Position numbers and translations under genes: made by a program. The notes below the pieces were generated by a model. The model was not told where the DNA came from. It saw only the letters and a list, made by a program, of their open reading frames with translations, and made no database searches. This document shows positions 17,616 through 26,287 of a stretch of DNA of 64,000 nt, piece after piece. The DNA comes from Gammaproteobacteria bacterium (GTDB taxonomy: Bacteria; Pseudomonadota; Gammaproteobacteria; VBWC01): positions 1 to 64,000 of the forward strand of contig VBWC01000016.1 of NCBI GenBank assembly GCA_006218035.1. Reading direction: 5' to 3'. Within the stretch, counting starts at the first letter, position 1; each line of letters starts with the position of its first letter.

Positions 17616-18167
17616 TCAGTCCTGCCCCACCCAAACAGGAATCGGCGCTCCTTCCAACTCCGAACGCTTGCGGCAACGTGCATCTCGAGCACGAATGCGT
17701 TGTTGGACGAGTTCTACCGCTTGCGCGTCGCTCATGATCTCGATACCGATTGCATTCTTTAATGCTTTTGCACTCCCCAAGATGCCCCTCGGCTGTGTTT
17801 TAGAGCCACCATCCGCTGTTACAAGAATTCGACAGTACTTTGCTGCATTAAATACGATTTCTACATCGTTGCGCTTGCTCCGGTTGTCTGCGCCCTCGGG
17901 AAACAGGATCTGCTCGATGGCCGCAATCATTTTCTGTTCTTGCGGCGTAGACGCGAGAGTTTCGGAGTAAATCGATTGGCGTGCCTTCGACGCCCGTTGT
18001 GCGTTGCTGCCGGCCATTGCCTCGCTTAGCGTGACCTCGGCCATATCTAACATGATGACGTCGTCGCGGGCCCACTTTTCTAGGAGATTCATATTCTCCA
18101 ATTTTTGCCTCGCATTGATCCGGTTGGTATCAATGTGAAACATCAACCCAATAAATCGCTGGTCCAT
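17616..18167 (-). CDS. PIN-like domain protein
   Basis: A 183-residue protein with a pattern like PIN-domain ribonucleases: D13 in FHIDTNRIN, acidic E44/E49 in MAEVTLSEAM, D101 in RNDVEIVFNAAKY and D119 in ILVTADGG. These positions match the four acidic residues that bind metal in PIN proteins. No small antitoxin gene directly upstream is visible (18168-18360 has none), so a classical VapBC pair is not shown. It could be a lone RNase-like protein of the islet. The assignment rests on pattern only. Confidence 0.55.
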   Translation of the reverse strand: MDQRFIGLMFHIDTNRINARQKLENMNLLEKWARDDVIMLDMAEVTLSEAMAGSNAQRASKARQSIYSETLASTPQEQKMIAAIEQILFPEGADNRSKRNDVEIVFNAAKYCRILVTADGGSKTQPRGILGSAKALKNAIGIEIMSDAQAVELVQQRIRARDARCRKRSELEGAPIPVWVGQD

Positions 18168-18360
18168 GTCTGCGGGTTTTCATTCTTTCGCCAGCTCCTA
18201 AGCGTGGTAACTGGGTGATAAGCTTCCCTCATCCGTAGACAGGTGACAATAGGGTGCAGGTTATGCCGCGCGAGTGAGTCACGATTTGGTCACGTCGCGT
18301 GGCACTTCACGTCCGCCAAATATGAGGCGTTCGGCTGATACCACAGATGCCTGATCTAAT

Positions 18361-18972
18361 TTAGTGTGACCACCATGACCATTCAATTCGTTCGACATTG
18401 TTCTTCAAGTCCAGTGATATATCGATAAGGTAGGGCTTGACGACAAATATGCCTGGCTTAGTTTCTTTCGCATTGTCTCTTTCATATATCAGATTGTGCT
18501 CGGTTTGATTGGTAGGTTTGCCGAGAATCATCAGAAAGTGTGATGCGGATTGGCCTATCCTAAGGTCGTTTTTTAGGCTGTAGATCGATTCCGAAATGGT
18601 GACGCGTCGAAGCCAAACATTACGATCGGTCACTGTTTTCCCTGCCGTAAGATCAGCCCCCAATTCCAATACTAAGCCGTCATAGTGCCACGTAAGTTCT
18701 TCGTATTTAAAAGGTCCAGTGATGGGATCAGGGTCTTTATAATCCAATACGCGACTCTCGGTGCTAATCGGATCGCCGAATCTCTTTTGAATTATCGAGA
18801 TAGAAAGGTTGTGCTGTCCATCGTTCACACCGGGCAAGGAATTCTCAAATATTTCGTAGCCTAATGCATCCACTGCTTCCTTGTTCAAGCCATCGGCTGC
18901 CGAGGCGGTATCCAAGATGGTTAGCGGCACAAGAAAAATAGAAAGGAAGGAAAGAAACAAACGTACGCTCAT
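18361..18972 (-). CDS. Exported hypothetical protein
   Basis: About 203 residues from the ATG at 18972, beginning with a clear signal peptide (RLFLSFLSIFLVPL, cleavage near TASAADG). The mature part is soluble, acidic and ends in WSWWSH. An in-frame ATG at 19008 is an alternative. No family is recognised; the pattern KRFGDPISTESRV and later ILGKPTNQTEHN suggests two related beta modules with an (R/L)GxP turn, as in small periplasmic SmpA/BamE-like folds, but this is weak. Confidence 0.55.
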   Translation of the reverse strand: MSVRLFLSFLSIFLVPLTILDTASAADGLNKEAVDALGYEIFENSLPGVNDGQHNLSISIIQKRFGDPISTESRVLDYKDPDPITGPFKYEELTWHYDGLVLELGADLTAGKTVTDRNVWLRRVTISESIYSLKNDLRIGQSASHFLMILGKPTNQTEHNLIYERDNAKETKPGIFVVKPYLIDISLDLKNNVERIEWSWWSH

Positions 18973-19592
18973 AAAAACGGCCCGAGGTATGCGAAGGTGT
19001 AGATACATAAATTCTTGCAGTGATAAATCTTTGTTAAAAATACCAGATACTTTGATAACATATTGCGACGGGCGTCGCAATCAAGCTGCTGCTCGAAGCT
19101 GGCCCCCACTCACCCGTTTGCCGTGCTTCGCCGCCGCCACACAGTTCGCCAACGATTTTGGCGAAATCGATAAACGCCGTGCCTAATCGGGTTCTACCCC
19201 AGGCCGTCGCTCACTTCCAGGTTCGCTGCTTGTTCCTTAAACTCCTTCGTGTACAACTACCTCGGTATCTTTCCCGTTTCTTGCCTCTTCGTTGAACCCA
19301 GTTCACTTCAACGATGGCGTCCACTTTTTCGAGCCTACCTCATAATATATCAGGTCGGAAATCATCGACAGCCAGAACGGCCACTTCGGGTCGAAAGTAC
19401 CAATTGGCCTTCCATGTGTGAACGGCTGCTCCCGCCAATAGCCGCCAGTGGCGAATCCAGTTTACAGATCGCCATTCGCGCAATACGCCTGGCCCACCGT
19501 CCGTAGTTCCTCGTCGGGGTAATCCGGAACGTCACAATATATATAGTCACGGGACGATACGGATCGCTTGATCATGTTTCGAGAAGAGCAGG
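18973..19592. other. AT-richer gap with no supported gene
   Basis: I find no convincing coding region, RNA gene or repeat in these 620 bases. Short frames exist on both strands but none has family-like composition. It marks the right end of the AT-rich islet that began after napC. Confidence 0.5.
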
Positions 19593-20063
19593 CTAGACAT
19601 CACCCGCACGGGATTCGAACCGGCGCCGGAGATCTTCCACCCGCCGGCGGTTCGTGCCGAAGTCCGAATAGCCGACGCGCGATGCCGACCGGACATGAAT
19701 CACGTTGCTTGCGGCATCCAGACGCGCTTCGAAATCATCGACGAAGCGGAATACCGGCGTGCGGAACGTCGCCCACAGATAGCCATCGCCATCGACCTGG
19801 ATTTCACCACCCGCTTCCGTGACGGCTTCACTGAACCGCCGCCATGCATCTCCCGAGTGTCCCGACCAGGTAACGGGCGATATCGCGCGACTTTCCGATA
19901 ATGGTTCGCTACACACGCAGTTCGGAGAAGCGGGACACGCCGCGAGCATGCCATCCTTCAAGCCCGGTGGCGTGCCGTGGCGCGACCGGATCGCCAGCAT
20001 GGCGAAACGAACCAGCACGATCGCGGCGAGAATGGCAGGTAACGCATAGAACAGATTTTGCAT
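19593..20063 (-). CDS. DUF1499 family membrane-anchored protein
   Basis: A 156-residue protein with one N-terminal membrane helix and the DUF1499 hallmark CPASPNCVCSE (about residues 43-53), followed by the family's FVDDFEARLD and RSASRVGYSDFGTNRRRVE segments. The function of the family is unknown. The stop lies inside the same region as a chance tRNA-like GGTTCGAATCC string. It is 24 bases from the VanZ-like gene upstream, so the two may share a transcript. Confidence 0.88.
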   Translation of the reverse strand: MQNLFYALPAILAAIVLVRFAMLAIRSRHGTPPGLKDGMLAACPASPNCVCSEPLSESRAISPVTWSGHSGDAWRRFSEAVTEAGGEIQVDGDGYLWATFRTPVFRFVDDFEARLDAASNVIHVRSASRVGYSDFGTNRRRVEDLRRRFESRAGDV

Positions 20064-20087
20064 AACGGACTGCGCCTCAAAAAACTA

Positions 20088-21086
20088 TTATGCCATTCGC
20101 GACCGCCGGACACCTCGACCGACCATCAGCCATGCGCCAAGATAACCGCCGGCGGAATTGAGCGCCAGATCGTCCACGCCCGGATAACGCCACGGCAGAA
20201 AATACTGGGTCGATTCGATCGTGAGACTCAGAAGAAAAGCGCAGGCACTCGCCCCCCGAATCCCGATCCGCGCTGGAAACAACCACACCAGCATCGCCCC
20301 GAACGGTACAAACCCTAGCAGATTCACGAGCCAGTCTATTGCCGTATTTGTCGTGTAACGTTCGTGAACAAACGGAATCAGCTCAACTATCCGGTCTTTG
20401 TATGACCGCGGAGCATAATCCGTCGGTATATCGAGGCGACCGCGTTCGAGATAATCCACCCAGTTACCGTCGACGCCGATCCTGGCCTCGACAATCTCGC
20501 CCAGCCACGGCCTGTCGAAGGTCACTTCGTTGCCGATCGCCAGCCAGTACTCGCGCGTCCAGGTGCGGAACGAGTTCTCCGGCAACGGCTCATCGAGCAG
20601 CTGCCTGCCATCGGCAAACACCGTCAATGCGCTGCCGGTCGCGACCACGTGGATGCGGTGTCGCTGCCGGTCGGCAAACACGTTCTTGAGCACAAACTCG
20701 GGCGTGCCGTTCCACATGGCCGCGGTGCGGCGCCAGCGCACGACCAGATCGGCATCGCTCTGACCAATCGTAAAGTTTCTGAAATTGGTATCGCCTGACA
20801 GCGAGATGATACGCGCCGGCCCCTGTTGCGACAGCGACCCCGGCAGAACATCGACAGCGATCTCCAGCCTTTCGAGTGCTATCGCCGCGTCCAGCCAACC
20901 GGCCACATCGCCGGTCAACGCGATGCCCGGCGCAGAGAAAATCAGCGCGCCGTCGGCGCGCCGCTCCACCGGGTTGTCGAACGTGGTAACGGATTCCGAC
21001 GTATAAAAACCGAACCACAGGTAAACCGCTATGGCGAGACCAAGAACCGGCCAGCGCAGCCGCGATGTTTCCGTTAATTTGAGCAT
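20088..21086 (-). CDS. VanZ-like membrane protein with a concanavalin-type middle domain
   Basis: A 332-residue protein. One membrane span lies at residues 12-30, then a periplasmic, beta-rich LamG-like region (about 45-210), then three or four spans with the VanZ pattern NLLGFVPFGAML and ESTQYFLPWRYPGVDDLALNSAGGY (split here for length as ESTQYF and PGVDDLALN). VanZ-like proteins bear on cell-wall stress, but this combined layout has no known function. I start at the ATG at 21086, which follows ACGGAAATA; upstream frame to 21206 is not protein-like. Confidence 0.78.
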   Translation of the reverse strand: MLKLTETSRLRWPVLGLAIAVYLWFGFYTSESVTTFDNPVERRADGALIFSAPGIALTGDVAGWLDAAIALERLEIAVDVLPGSLSQQGPARIISLSGDTNFRNFTIGQSDADLVVRWRRTAAMWNGTPEFVLKNVFADRQRHRIHVVATGSALTVFADGRQLLDEPLPENSFRTWTREYWLAIGNEVTFDRPWLGEIVEARIGVDGNWVDYLERGRLDIPTDYAPRSYKDRIVELIPFVHERYTTNTAIDWLVNLLGFVPFGAMLVWLFPARIGIRGASACAFLLSLTIESTQYFLPWRYPGVDDLALNSAGGYLGAWLMVGRGVRRSRMA

Positions 21087-21141
21087 TATTTCCGTAGAAG
21101 AAACGCGCCGAGGCTGCCAGCCGAATAGTGCCGCTCGATGG

Positions 21142-22005
21142 CTACTTCCTCGCCATGATCGCCCACGTGCTCGACGGCAGCCAGACGGTGCCGTCGGCGC
21201 GCACATTCCGGCGCATGAACGCGGCCATCTCCTCGCGTATCACCGGCAGCTTGCGCTGCCCTTCGGCACCGGCTTCGCGAATGATTTCACCCGACGGCCC
21301 GACCAGAACCTGGTAATCCACGGCCTCTTCAACGGTCGTACCCATGCGCACATCGGCGTCAATGCGCTTGAATAGCTCGATGTTGGTAAAGCCCGCCGCC
21401 TTCAGCATCGCGCGGTCGGTCTCCTCATCGGCCCACGAGAACGGACCGGGACCGCAGGTGCGCGCCGCGTCACCGGGCGGTGGCAGATATTTAAGCGCGA
21501 TCTCCTTGGCAGCGCCCCAGCACGGATTATCGCGGATGGTGCGCCAGACGATCAGGCACAGCGTGCCGCCGGGCTTGAGCGCCTTGTGGCTGTTGCGCAT
21601 CGCCATCACGGCGCTCTGGAAAAACATCACGCCGAAACGCGAAAACGCCGCATCGAAATATTCCGGCGGCAGTGCGTGGGTCTGCGCGTCGGCCAACTCG
21701 AAACGCACCTGCCTCAGCCCGGCCCGGTCGCACTCGTCATTGGCAACGGCGAGAAAGGCATCGGTGCAATCGATACCGAGTACCTCGCCTGTACCGGTTA
21801 CCTGTTGACCGATCTCGAGACAGGTCTCGCCGTACCCGCAGCCGATGTCGAGCACCTTGTCACCCGGGCGGAAACCGAAATCCTTGTAGGCAATGGCACT
21901 GTGTATCGCGCCGTTGCCTGAAAGCAGATGGCGGAAGCGGTTCCACTTCGGCACCAGTATCTCGTTCCAGCAATCGATGAAATCGTCGTTGGTCGTCGTA
22001 TTCAT
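21142..22005 (-). CDS. SAM-dependent methyltransferase, class I
   Basis: A 287-residue Rossmann-type methyltransferase. Motif I is VLDIGCGYGETCLEIG (about residues 50-65), the acidic end of strand 2 is GIDCTDAF, and motif IV reads FDAAFSRFGVMFF. A post-motif FF and LKPGG follow, as in small-molecule and UbiE/PhcM-type enzymes. The ATG at 22005 has a strong GGAGG ribosome binding site. The substrate is unknown. It is next to a nitrobindin-like gene in the same direction, 50 bases apart. Confidence 0.87.
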   Translation of the reverse strand: MNTTTNDDFIDCWNEILVPKWNRFRHLLSGNGAIHSAIAYKDFGFRPGDKVLDIGCGYGETCLEIGQQVTGTGEVLGIDCTDAFLAVANDECDRAGLRQVRFELADAQTHALPPEYFDAAFSRFGVMFFQSAVMAMRNSHKALKPGGTLCLIVWRTIRDNPCWGAAKEIALKYLPPPGDAARTCGPGPFSWADEETDRAMLKAAGFTNIELFKRIDADVRMGTTVEEAVDYQVLVGPSGEIIREAGAEGQRKLPVIREEMAAFMRRNVRADGTVWLPSSTWAIMARK

Positions 22006-22055
22006 TGCCGCACCTCCGCTACACCCGGAATTCATCCGGACAAAGACTGCGCCGG

Positions 22056-22643
22056 CTAGTTCGCACGCCGCAACGTGTTCTTGTCCGTGTGATGGAATAT
22101 GTCCGCCTGACCGGGGATCTTCAGCTGGGTATCCTCGGCATAACTGAAACTGCCGTCGTCGTTCAACGTCACCGTCAATTCGTAACGTACCGTCTTGAAC
22201 GCCTTGTCGAGAAACGGGTTCGACAGAATACCGTAGGTCTCCGAACCGACGAGCGCTGACAGCTTCAGCACCCTCGCGTGGGGATCCGCCGCGCCACCGG
22301 CCAGCACGGTCACGCCGCGCGGCACCATGAAGCAGCGCATCACCTGTTGATCACGCGCGTCCCATAACCAGTAGCCGGTCTCCTCGTGAAACGCCTCGTC
22401 CTGACCCATCGGCCAGACGGTCGTCGCATAGCGCAGGCCGTACAGCACCTGCGGCCCGTTCACGACCGGCCCGAGTGGATCGAACGTCAGTCGTTCGCGA
22501 TAGCGCGTCTCGGCCGGGCCCTTGCGAGCCGGCGCGATGTCGACGCCCTGATCGCCTTCCCAGACCCCGACCAGCGGCGCCAGCGGCCCGAGATTCTTTA
22601 CGATATCCTTGTCCGGATTCACCGGTTTGTTGAAGACATCCAT
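22056..22643 (-). CDS. Nitrobindin-like heme-binding beta-barrel protein
   Basis: A 195-residue FABP/nitrobindin-fold protein. The barrel start LGPLAPLVGVWEGDQ and the C-terminal IFHHTDKNTLRR match the heme-binding beta-barrel family, in which the HTD histidine coordinates heme. These proteins bind heme and react with nitric oxide or peroxynitrite. GGAG precedes the ATG. A role in nitrogen-oxide chemistry would suit the nearby nap operon, but that is only a suggestion. Confidence 0.8.
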   Translation of the reverse strand: MDVFNKPVNPDKDIVKNLGPLAPLVGVWEGDQGVDIAPARKGPAETRYRERLTFDPLGPVVNGPQVLYGLRYATTVWPMGQDEAFHEETGYWLWDARDQQVMRCFMVPRGVTVLAGGAADPHARVLKLSALVGSETYGILSNPFLDKAFKTVRYELTVTLNDDGSFSYAEDTQLKIPGQADIFHHTDKNTLRRAN

Positions 22644-22745
22644 CGTTGATCTCCATGCGGTATTCGCTGCTTAATCAATTATGGCACGTTAAGCGTTTAC
22701 ATCATCGATGATAAAATCGCTTACGCACGCGCCATCGCGGCCGGT

Positions 22746-23240
22746 CTATTTATACACCTTGCGTCGAAACAAATCATTCCTCCGGCTGACGAGCCGGTCG
22801 AGAAACAGCAGGCCATCGAGATGATCGATTTCATGCTGCACGGCGCGCGCCTCGAATTCCTCGAATACATAGGTGTTTCTGTCGCCGTTTTCATCGAACG
22901 CCGCGACCTCGATGCGCTCGGCGCGCATCACGTTACCGGTGAAATCTGGTAACGACAAACAGCCCTCGCGCCCGATCACATCGCCGTCGCGACGTGTAAT
23001 CACCGGATTGATCAGCACCAGTCTGCCGTGGCTGCGGGTCTTCGGCCGGCTCGACACGTCGACGATGGCGATGCGCTGCGTCGATCCGACCTGCGGCGCC
23101 GCTATACCAACACTCGGTGGTCCACCGCGCATCGTCTGTTCAAGATCGCGCACGAACGCACGCAGCGCGTCGTCGAATACGTTGACGGGCGTCGCCACCT
23201 GCTTCAGGCGTGGATCGGGATAGGTGATGACGTCGAACAA
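22746..23240 (-). CDS. def: Peptide deformylase
   Basis: A 164-residue metalloenzyme removing formyl groups from nascent proteins. All three family motifs are present: GIAAPQVG (motif 1), EGCLSLP (motif 2, with the metal-binding Cys) and QHEIDHLDG (motif 3, with two metal-binding His). The start is a TTG with AGGGCGG upstream, ten bases after the stop of the ACT-domain gene. It is not next to fmt, so it is probably a secondary deformylase. Confidence 0.92.
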   Translation of the reverse strand: MFDVITYPDPRLKQVATPVNVFDDALRAFVRDLEQTMRGGPPSVGIAAPQVGSTQRIAIVDVSSRPKTRSHGRLVLINPVITRRDGDVIGREGCLSLPDFTGNVMRAERIEVAAFDENGDRNTYVFEEFEARAVQHEIDHLDGLLFLDRLVSRRNDLFRRKVYK

Positions 23241-23250
23241 CGGCGCCGCC

Positions 23251-23772
23251 CTAGCCCATCAGCGTATCGATCGACGTGAGCCTGATGTCCAGGCCATCGC
23301 GGGCAAAATCGGCGACGGCTTGCGTCAGCGCTTCGATACCTCGGGTCGCACAACCTTCAATATGCATCACGTACACCGGCTTTCGCTCGGTGCCGGCCAC
23401 GTCCGATTCCAGATCGAGTATGTTGAATCCCGCTGCAGCGAGCGCACTCGTTACCTGCGCAACGATGCCGGCACGGTCGGCGCCGTACACCGATATACGC
23501 ACGTCCGGCACGATATGCTCGTGCAACCGGCCCTCGATTTCATCGATGTGAAAATGCAGTCCGAGCTCGGCTGACAGTGGCGCCAGCAGGCGTTGCAGCG
23601 CCGCTGTATCGCCGTCGTACTGCACCATCAACATGATCGTGAAATTCCCGCCCAGCCGCGCCATCGACGCCTCGCCAAGATTGCCGCCGTTATCGAACAG
23701 CCGCGTGGTAATCCGCGCCACAATACCGGGCCTGTCCGTCCCGACCACCGTCAGCATGAACCACTGCTTCAT
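23251..23772 (-). CDS. GcvR-like protein with two ACT domains
   Basis: A 173-residue protein built of two ACT domains. The first starts MKQWFMLTVVGTDRPGIVA and the second RISVYGADRAGIVAQV (about residue 92); both carry the GtDrpGI loop that binds amino acids. This is the layout of GcvR, the regulator of the glycine cleavage system, though it may sense another ligand. It overlaps the DUF5996 gene by four bases (ATGA) and runs into def after ten bases, so all three are likely one transcript. Confidence 0.82.
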   Translation of the reverse strand: MKQWFMLTVVGTDRPGIVARITTRLFDNGGNLGEASMARLGGNFTIMLMVQYDGDTAALQRLLAPLSAELGLHFHIDEIEGRLHEHIVPDVRISVYGADRAGIVAQVTSALAAAGFNILDLESDVAGTERKPVYVMHIEGCATRGIEALTQAVADFARDGLDIRLTSIDTLMG

Positions 23773-24740
23773 AGCGTTTTCCTCCCGTGACGGCGTGAGC
23801 CCCCTTCCGGATCATGATCCCGCTCCAGCGACGCCCGCTCCCAATTCGCCAATGTGGCTGCCGCCTCATATGTCGTCTGCAGAAAGTCGAGCAGCGTGTC
23901 GTCCGGGGACGTAGCCCGGCGCACGACGTCGTATGGCAGAATGAACTCCCGCAGATCGGTGCTGTAAAACGCCCCGCCAGGCTGGATGGGCGCTGCGGCA
24001 AATCCCGCCGGTTCCGGATAGGCATACGAATAGAACGCCGGATACGGCACCGGCCCGCCTCCCGGCCAGAACCCGCAGCTGCTGACTTCGTGCGAGTACG
24101 CTTCCCGGGTCACCCGGTCCGGCAGATTCGGAATTCCGCCGGGATGCTCGGGAGCACGCCGACCCGAGAACCGCGTGACCGCCAGGTCCGCGGCGCCCCA
24201 GAAGAAATGCACCGGACTGCACTTGCCGATGAACCTCGCGCGAAACGTCTTGAAAATCCGATCGGCCTGCACGAGTATCCGCCAGAACCGGTTCGCATAG
24301 ACCGGATCGTACGCCCGATGCACCTCGTCCCGATCGAACGGGATCGCGTCGACGACCTCGTTGGGTGTCTTCCTGATGTTCACAGGCAGGTGCAGTCTGT
24401 TCAGCTCATCCATGAGACGCGCATAAAACGTCGCCACGGACTGTGGTTCGAGTGCAAAGCCGCCGCGACTTCCGTCGGTGGACAGCACGTTGAGCTGATG
24501 GCTGACGAAATCGAAATCGATCTGAAACATCCGGGTGCCGCACGGCACAGCGGAGGTCGTCAACCCGCGGGCCGTCACATACAGCGTGGCGTGCCAGGAA
24601 TGATTCACCCACGCACTCTGCACCAGCCGGATCTTCCCGACGATCTGGGTCCACAGGTGCAGCGTCGCGCACGTCGCGCTCCATGACTCCAGAGGCAGGT
24701 CCGGCCATACCTCAAACCCGGCAACGGATTGCGCTTGCAT
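23769..24740 (-). CDS. DUF5996 family protein
   Basis: A 323-residue soluble protein with the conserved opening WPDLPLESWSATCATLHLW and later FFWGAADLAVTRFSGRRAP and SHEVSSCGFWPGG. It matches the DUF5996 family, whose function is unknown; no enzyme motif is evident. It leads a three-gene unit with the ACT and deformylase genes by overlap. Length is normal for the family. Confidence 0.82.
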   Translation of the reverse strand: MQAQSVAGFEVWPDLPLESWSATCATLHLWTQIVGKIRLVQSAWVNHSWHATLYVTARGLTTSAVPCGTRMFQIDFDFVSHQLNVLSTDGSRGGFALEPQSVATFYARLMDELNRLHLPVNIRKTPNEVVDAIPFDRDEVHRAYDPVYANRFWRILVQADRIFKTFRARFIGKCSPVHFFWGAADLAVTRFSGRRAPEHPGGIPNLPDRVTREAYSHEVSSCGFWPGGGPVPYPAFYSYAYPEPAGFAAAPIQPGGAFYSTDLREFILPYDVVRRATSPDDTLLDFLQTTYEAAATLANWERASLERDHDPEGGSRRHGRKTL

Positions 24741-24791
24741 GGGGCACTCCTTCCGCGGATTACGCGGTTTAACCTGTTCAGTTCAATCCGT

Positions 24792-24822
24792 GTAGAGCGG
24801 AAGCCCGACCGGCGTTCCGCCG
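24792..24822. repeat. REP hairpin next to RAYT
   Basis: GTAG is followed by GCGGAA, a 12-base spacer and TTCCGC. The tetranucleotide plus hairpin is the usual REP layout, and its GGCGTTCCGCCG core also appears in the large palindrome at 25396-25443 on the other side of the RAYT gene. Confidence 0.6.
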
Positions 24823-24842
24823 CATGCATCCATCATCGGCGC

Positions 24843-25367
24843 TCACCCGCCGCCACATCCGTTGCGCCATCGCCGCCCCGGCCGGCCGGACAGGCGCCGA
24901 CGGCTACCCAGCGATGAAACCGTCGAACAGGGCCATGCTACCACCGCCGCGGCGTACCCATGTTTGACGGGATTGTAATGAATGTAGTCGATGTGCCGCG
25001 CGTAATCTTCGTCATCCCGTACGACGTGCTCCCGGAAACGGCGTTGCCAGATTCCGCGTTCGCCTTTGGCGACCCGCACCGCCGAACGTCGTTCGCGGGG
25101 CGCCAAGGCGCGCACGAAACGTATCTTGATGGCCTTGATGCGATTCGAATAGTCATCATCGCCGGGCGGTAGCGTGATGATACAGTGCATATGATCCGGC
25201 AGGACCACCCGGGCATCGATGTGAAACGGCTGGTTGCCCCGCGCTCGCTTAACCGCCGCACGCAAGGCGTCTATATGACGCACGAGGAAATCCGAGCGCC
25301 GTTCCAGCAAATTAATCGTGAAGAAGTACGTGCCTCCCGGCACACGATGGCGGCGATAGTCGGACAT
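24843..25367 (-). CDS. REP-associated tyrosine transposase (RAYT), C-terminus frameshifted
   Basis: A 174-residue Y1/HUH transposase. The HUH pair is in LPDHMHCIITLP and the catalytic tyrosine region is HIDYIHYNPVKHGY. In this frame the last 30 residues are odd; in the neighbouring frame the expected WP.S.FHRW tail continues (FHRWVAVGACPAG) to a stop at 24833. One extra base near 24921-24928 would explain this, so the C-terminus is shifted or the read has an error. REP-type hairpins flank the gene on both sides. RAYTs are single-copy enzymes that act on REP sequences. Confidence 0.85.
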   Translation of the reverse strand: MSDYRRHRVPGGTYFFTINLLERRSDFLVRHIDALRAAVKRARGNQPFHIDARVVLPDHMHCIITLPPGDDDYSNRIKAIKIRFVRALAPRERRSAVRVAKGERGIWQRRFREHVVRDDEDYARHIDYIHYNPVKHGYAAAVVAWPCSTVSSLGSRRRLSGRPGRRWRNGCGGG

Positions 25368-25395
25368 GAGTGCATCGTATCATCGCCGCGTCATT

Positions 25396-25443
25396 CGGCG
25401 GAACGCCCTGCGCCAAGCCGCGATTTTGCAGGGCGTTCCGCCG
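25396..25443. repeat. Large REP-like palindrome upstream of RAYT
   Basis: CGGCGGAACGCCCTGC and GCAGGGCGTTCCGCCG are perfect 16-bp inverted arms around a 16-base loop. It lies 29 bases before the RAYT start and shares the GGCGTTCCGCCG core with the hairpin on the gene's other side, so it is a likely substrate of this RAYT. Confidence 0.7.
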
Positions 25444-25487
25444 CCTATGTCGGCCGGACAGCCGGAACCTCTCCGTGTATCAACGCA

Positions 25488-26267
25488 TCAATGCAAGGTC
25501 GAATGGGCGAAGTGGATGACACCGACGCCGGAGACGATCAGCAGCATCTGCTGCAACGTCGCGCGCAGCTCGGTGCGCTTGTGCAGGGTGGGGATCAGAT
25601 CCGCCACGGCGACATAGATAAAGCTCGCGGCCGCCACCGCCAGCACGTACGGCAGATACTCTTCCAGACCCGCCAGGCCATACCACGCGAGTACCCCGCC
25701 GACCACGGTACCCATACCCGACAACAGATTGTAAAGCAGTGCCTTGCTGCGCGAGTAACCGCTGTGCAGCAGCACGACGAAATCGCCCAGCTCCTGGGGA
25801 ATCTCGTGCGCCGCAACCGCGAGCGCGGTAACCACGCCAAGATCGAAGTCGACGAGAAACGCCGCGGCAATCAGCACGCCGTCGATGAAGTTATGCAAGC
25901 CATCGCCGATGAGAATAATCGCGCCGGCAGCCTTCTGCCGGTTTGCCTCGTGCACATCGACATGCACGTCGCAGTCGTGCGTATGACAATGGCGCCACAG
26001 CACCATTTTTTCCAGCAAAAAAAATCCGAGCACGCCGAACAACACGGCCATCATCAATTTATGCGCGTCGACGTCCGGTCCTGCGATTGCGTGCGGCAGC
26101 AGTGCGAGGAAAGCCGCGCCCAGCAACGCGCCGATTGCAAAGCTCAACAAGTGCGGCAACAAGCGCTGGCGCAGATCGTTACCGATAAGCAAAAACGCCG
26201 CCGCGACAATCACGCTCAATGCGCCGCCAACGACGCAGAACAGAATGATCCAGCCCAGTGTGTTCAT
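25488..26267 (-). CDS. ZIP-family metal transporter
   Basis: A 259-residue ZIP protein with eight membrane spans. Span 4 carries HNFIDG and span 5 HEIPQELGD, the paired metal-binding helices of the family. Between spans 3 and 4 a His-rich loop (WRHCHTHDCDVHVDVHE) is a likely cytoplasmic metal sensor or binding site. It should import zinc or a similar divalent ion. No Zur-like gene is near. Confidence 0.9.
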   Translation of the reverse strand: MNTLGWIILFCVVGGALSVIVAAAFLLIGNDLRQRLLPHLLSFAIGALLGAAFLALLPHAIAGPDVDAHKLMMAVLFGVLGFFLLEKMVLWRHCHTHDCDVHVDVHEANRQKAAGAIILIGDGLHNFIDGVLIAAAFLVDFDLGVVTALAVAAHEIPQELGDFVVLLHSGYSRSKALLYNLLSGMGTVVGGVLAWYGLAGLEEYLPYVLAVAAASFIYVAVADLIPTLHKRTELRATLQQMLLIVSGVGVIHFAHSTLH

Positions 26268-26287
26268 CGGTCAGCCCGCCTCTCTCA

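Noticed and set aside
17490-17620. Possible attC site between the PIN-like and exported protein genes
   Set aside because: GCTAACG and GTTAGC-like cores appear but the inner arms do not pair, so it does not meet attC form.
19608-19640. GGTTCGAATCC string on the minus strand, like a tRNA T-loop
   Set aside because: The stem does not pair properly, no acceptor or anticodon arm follows, and the string lies inside the DUF1499 coding end.
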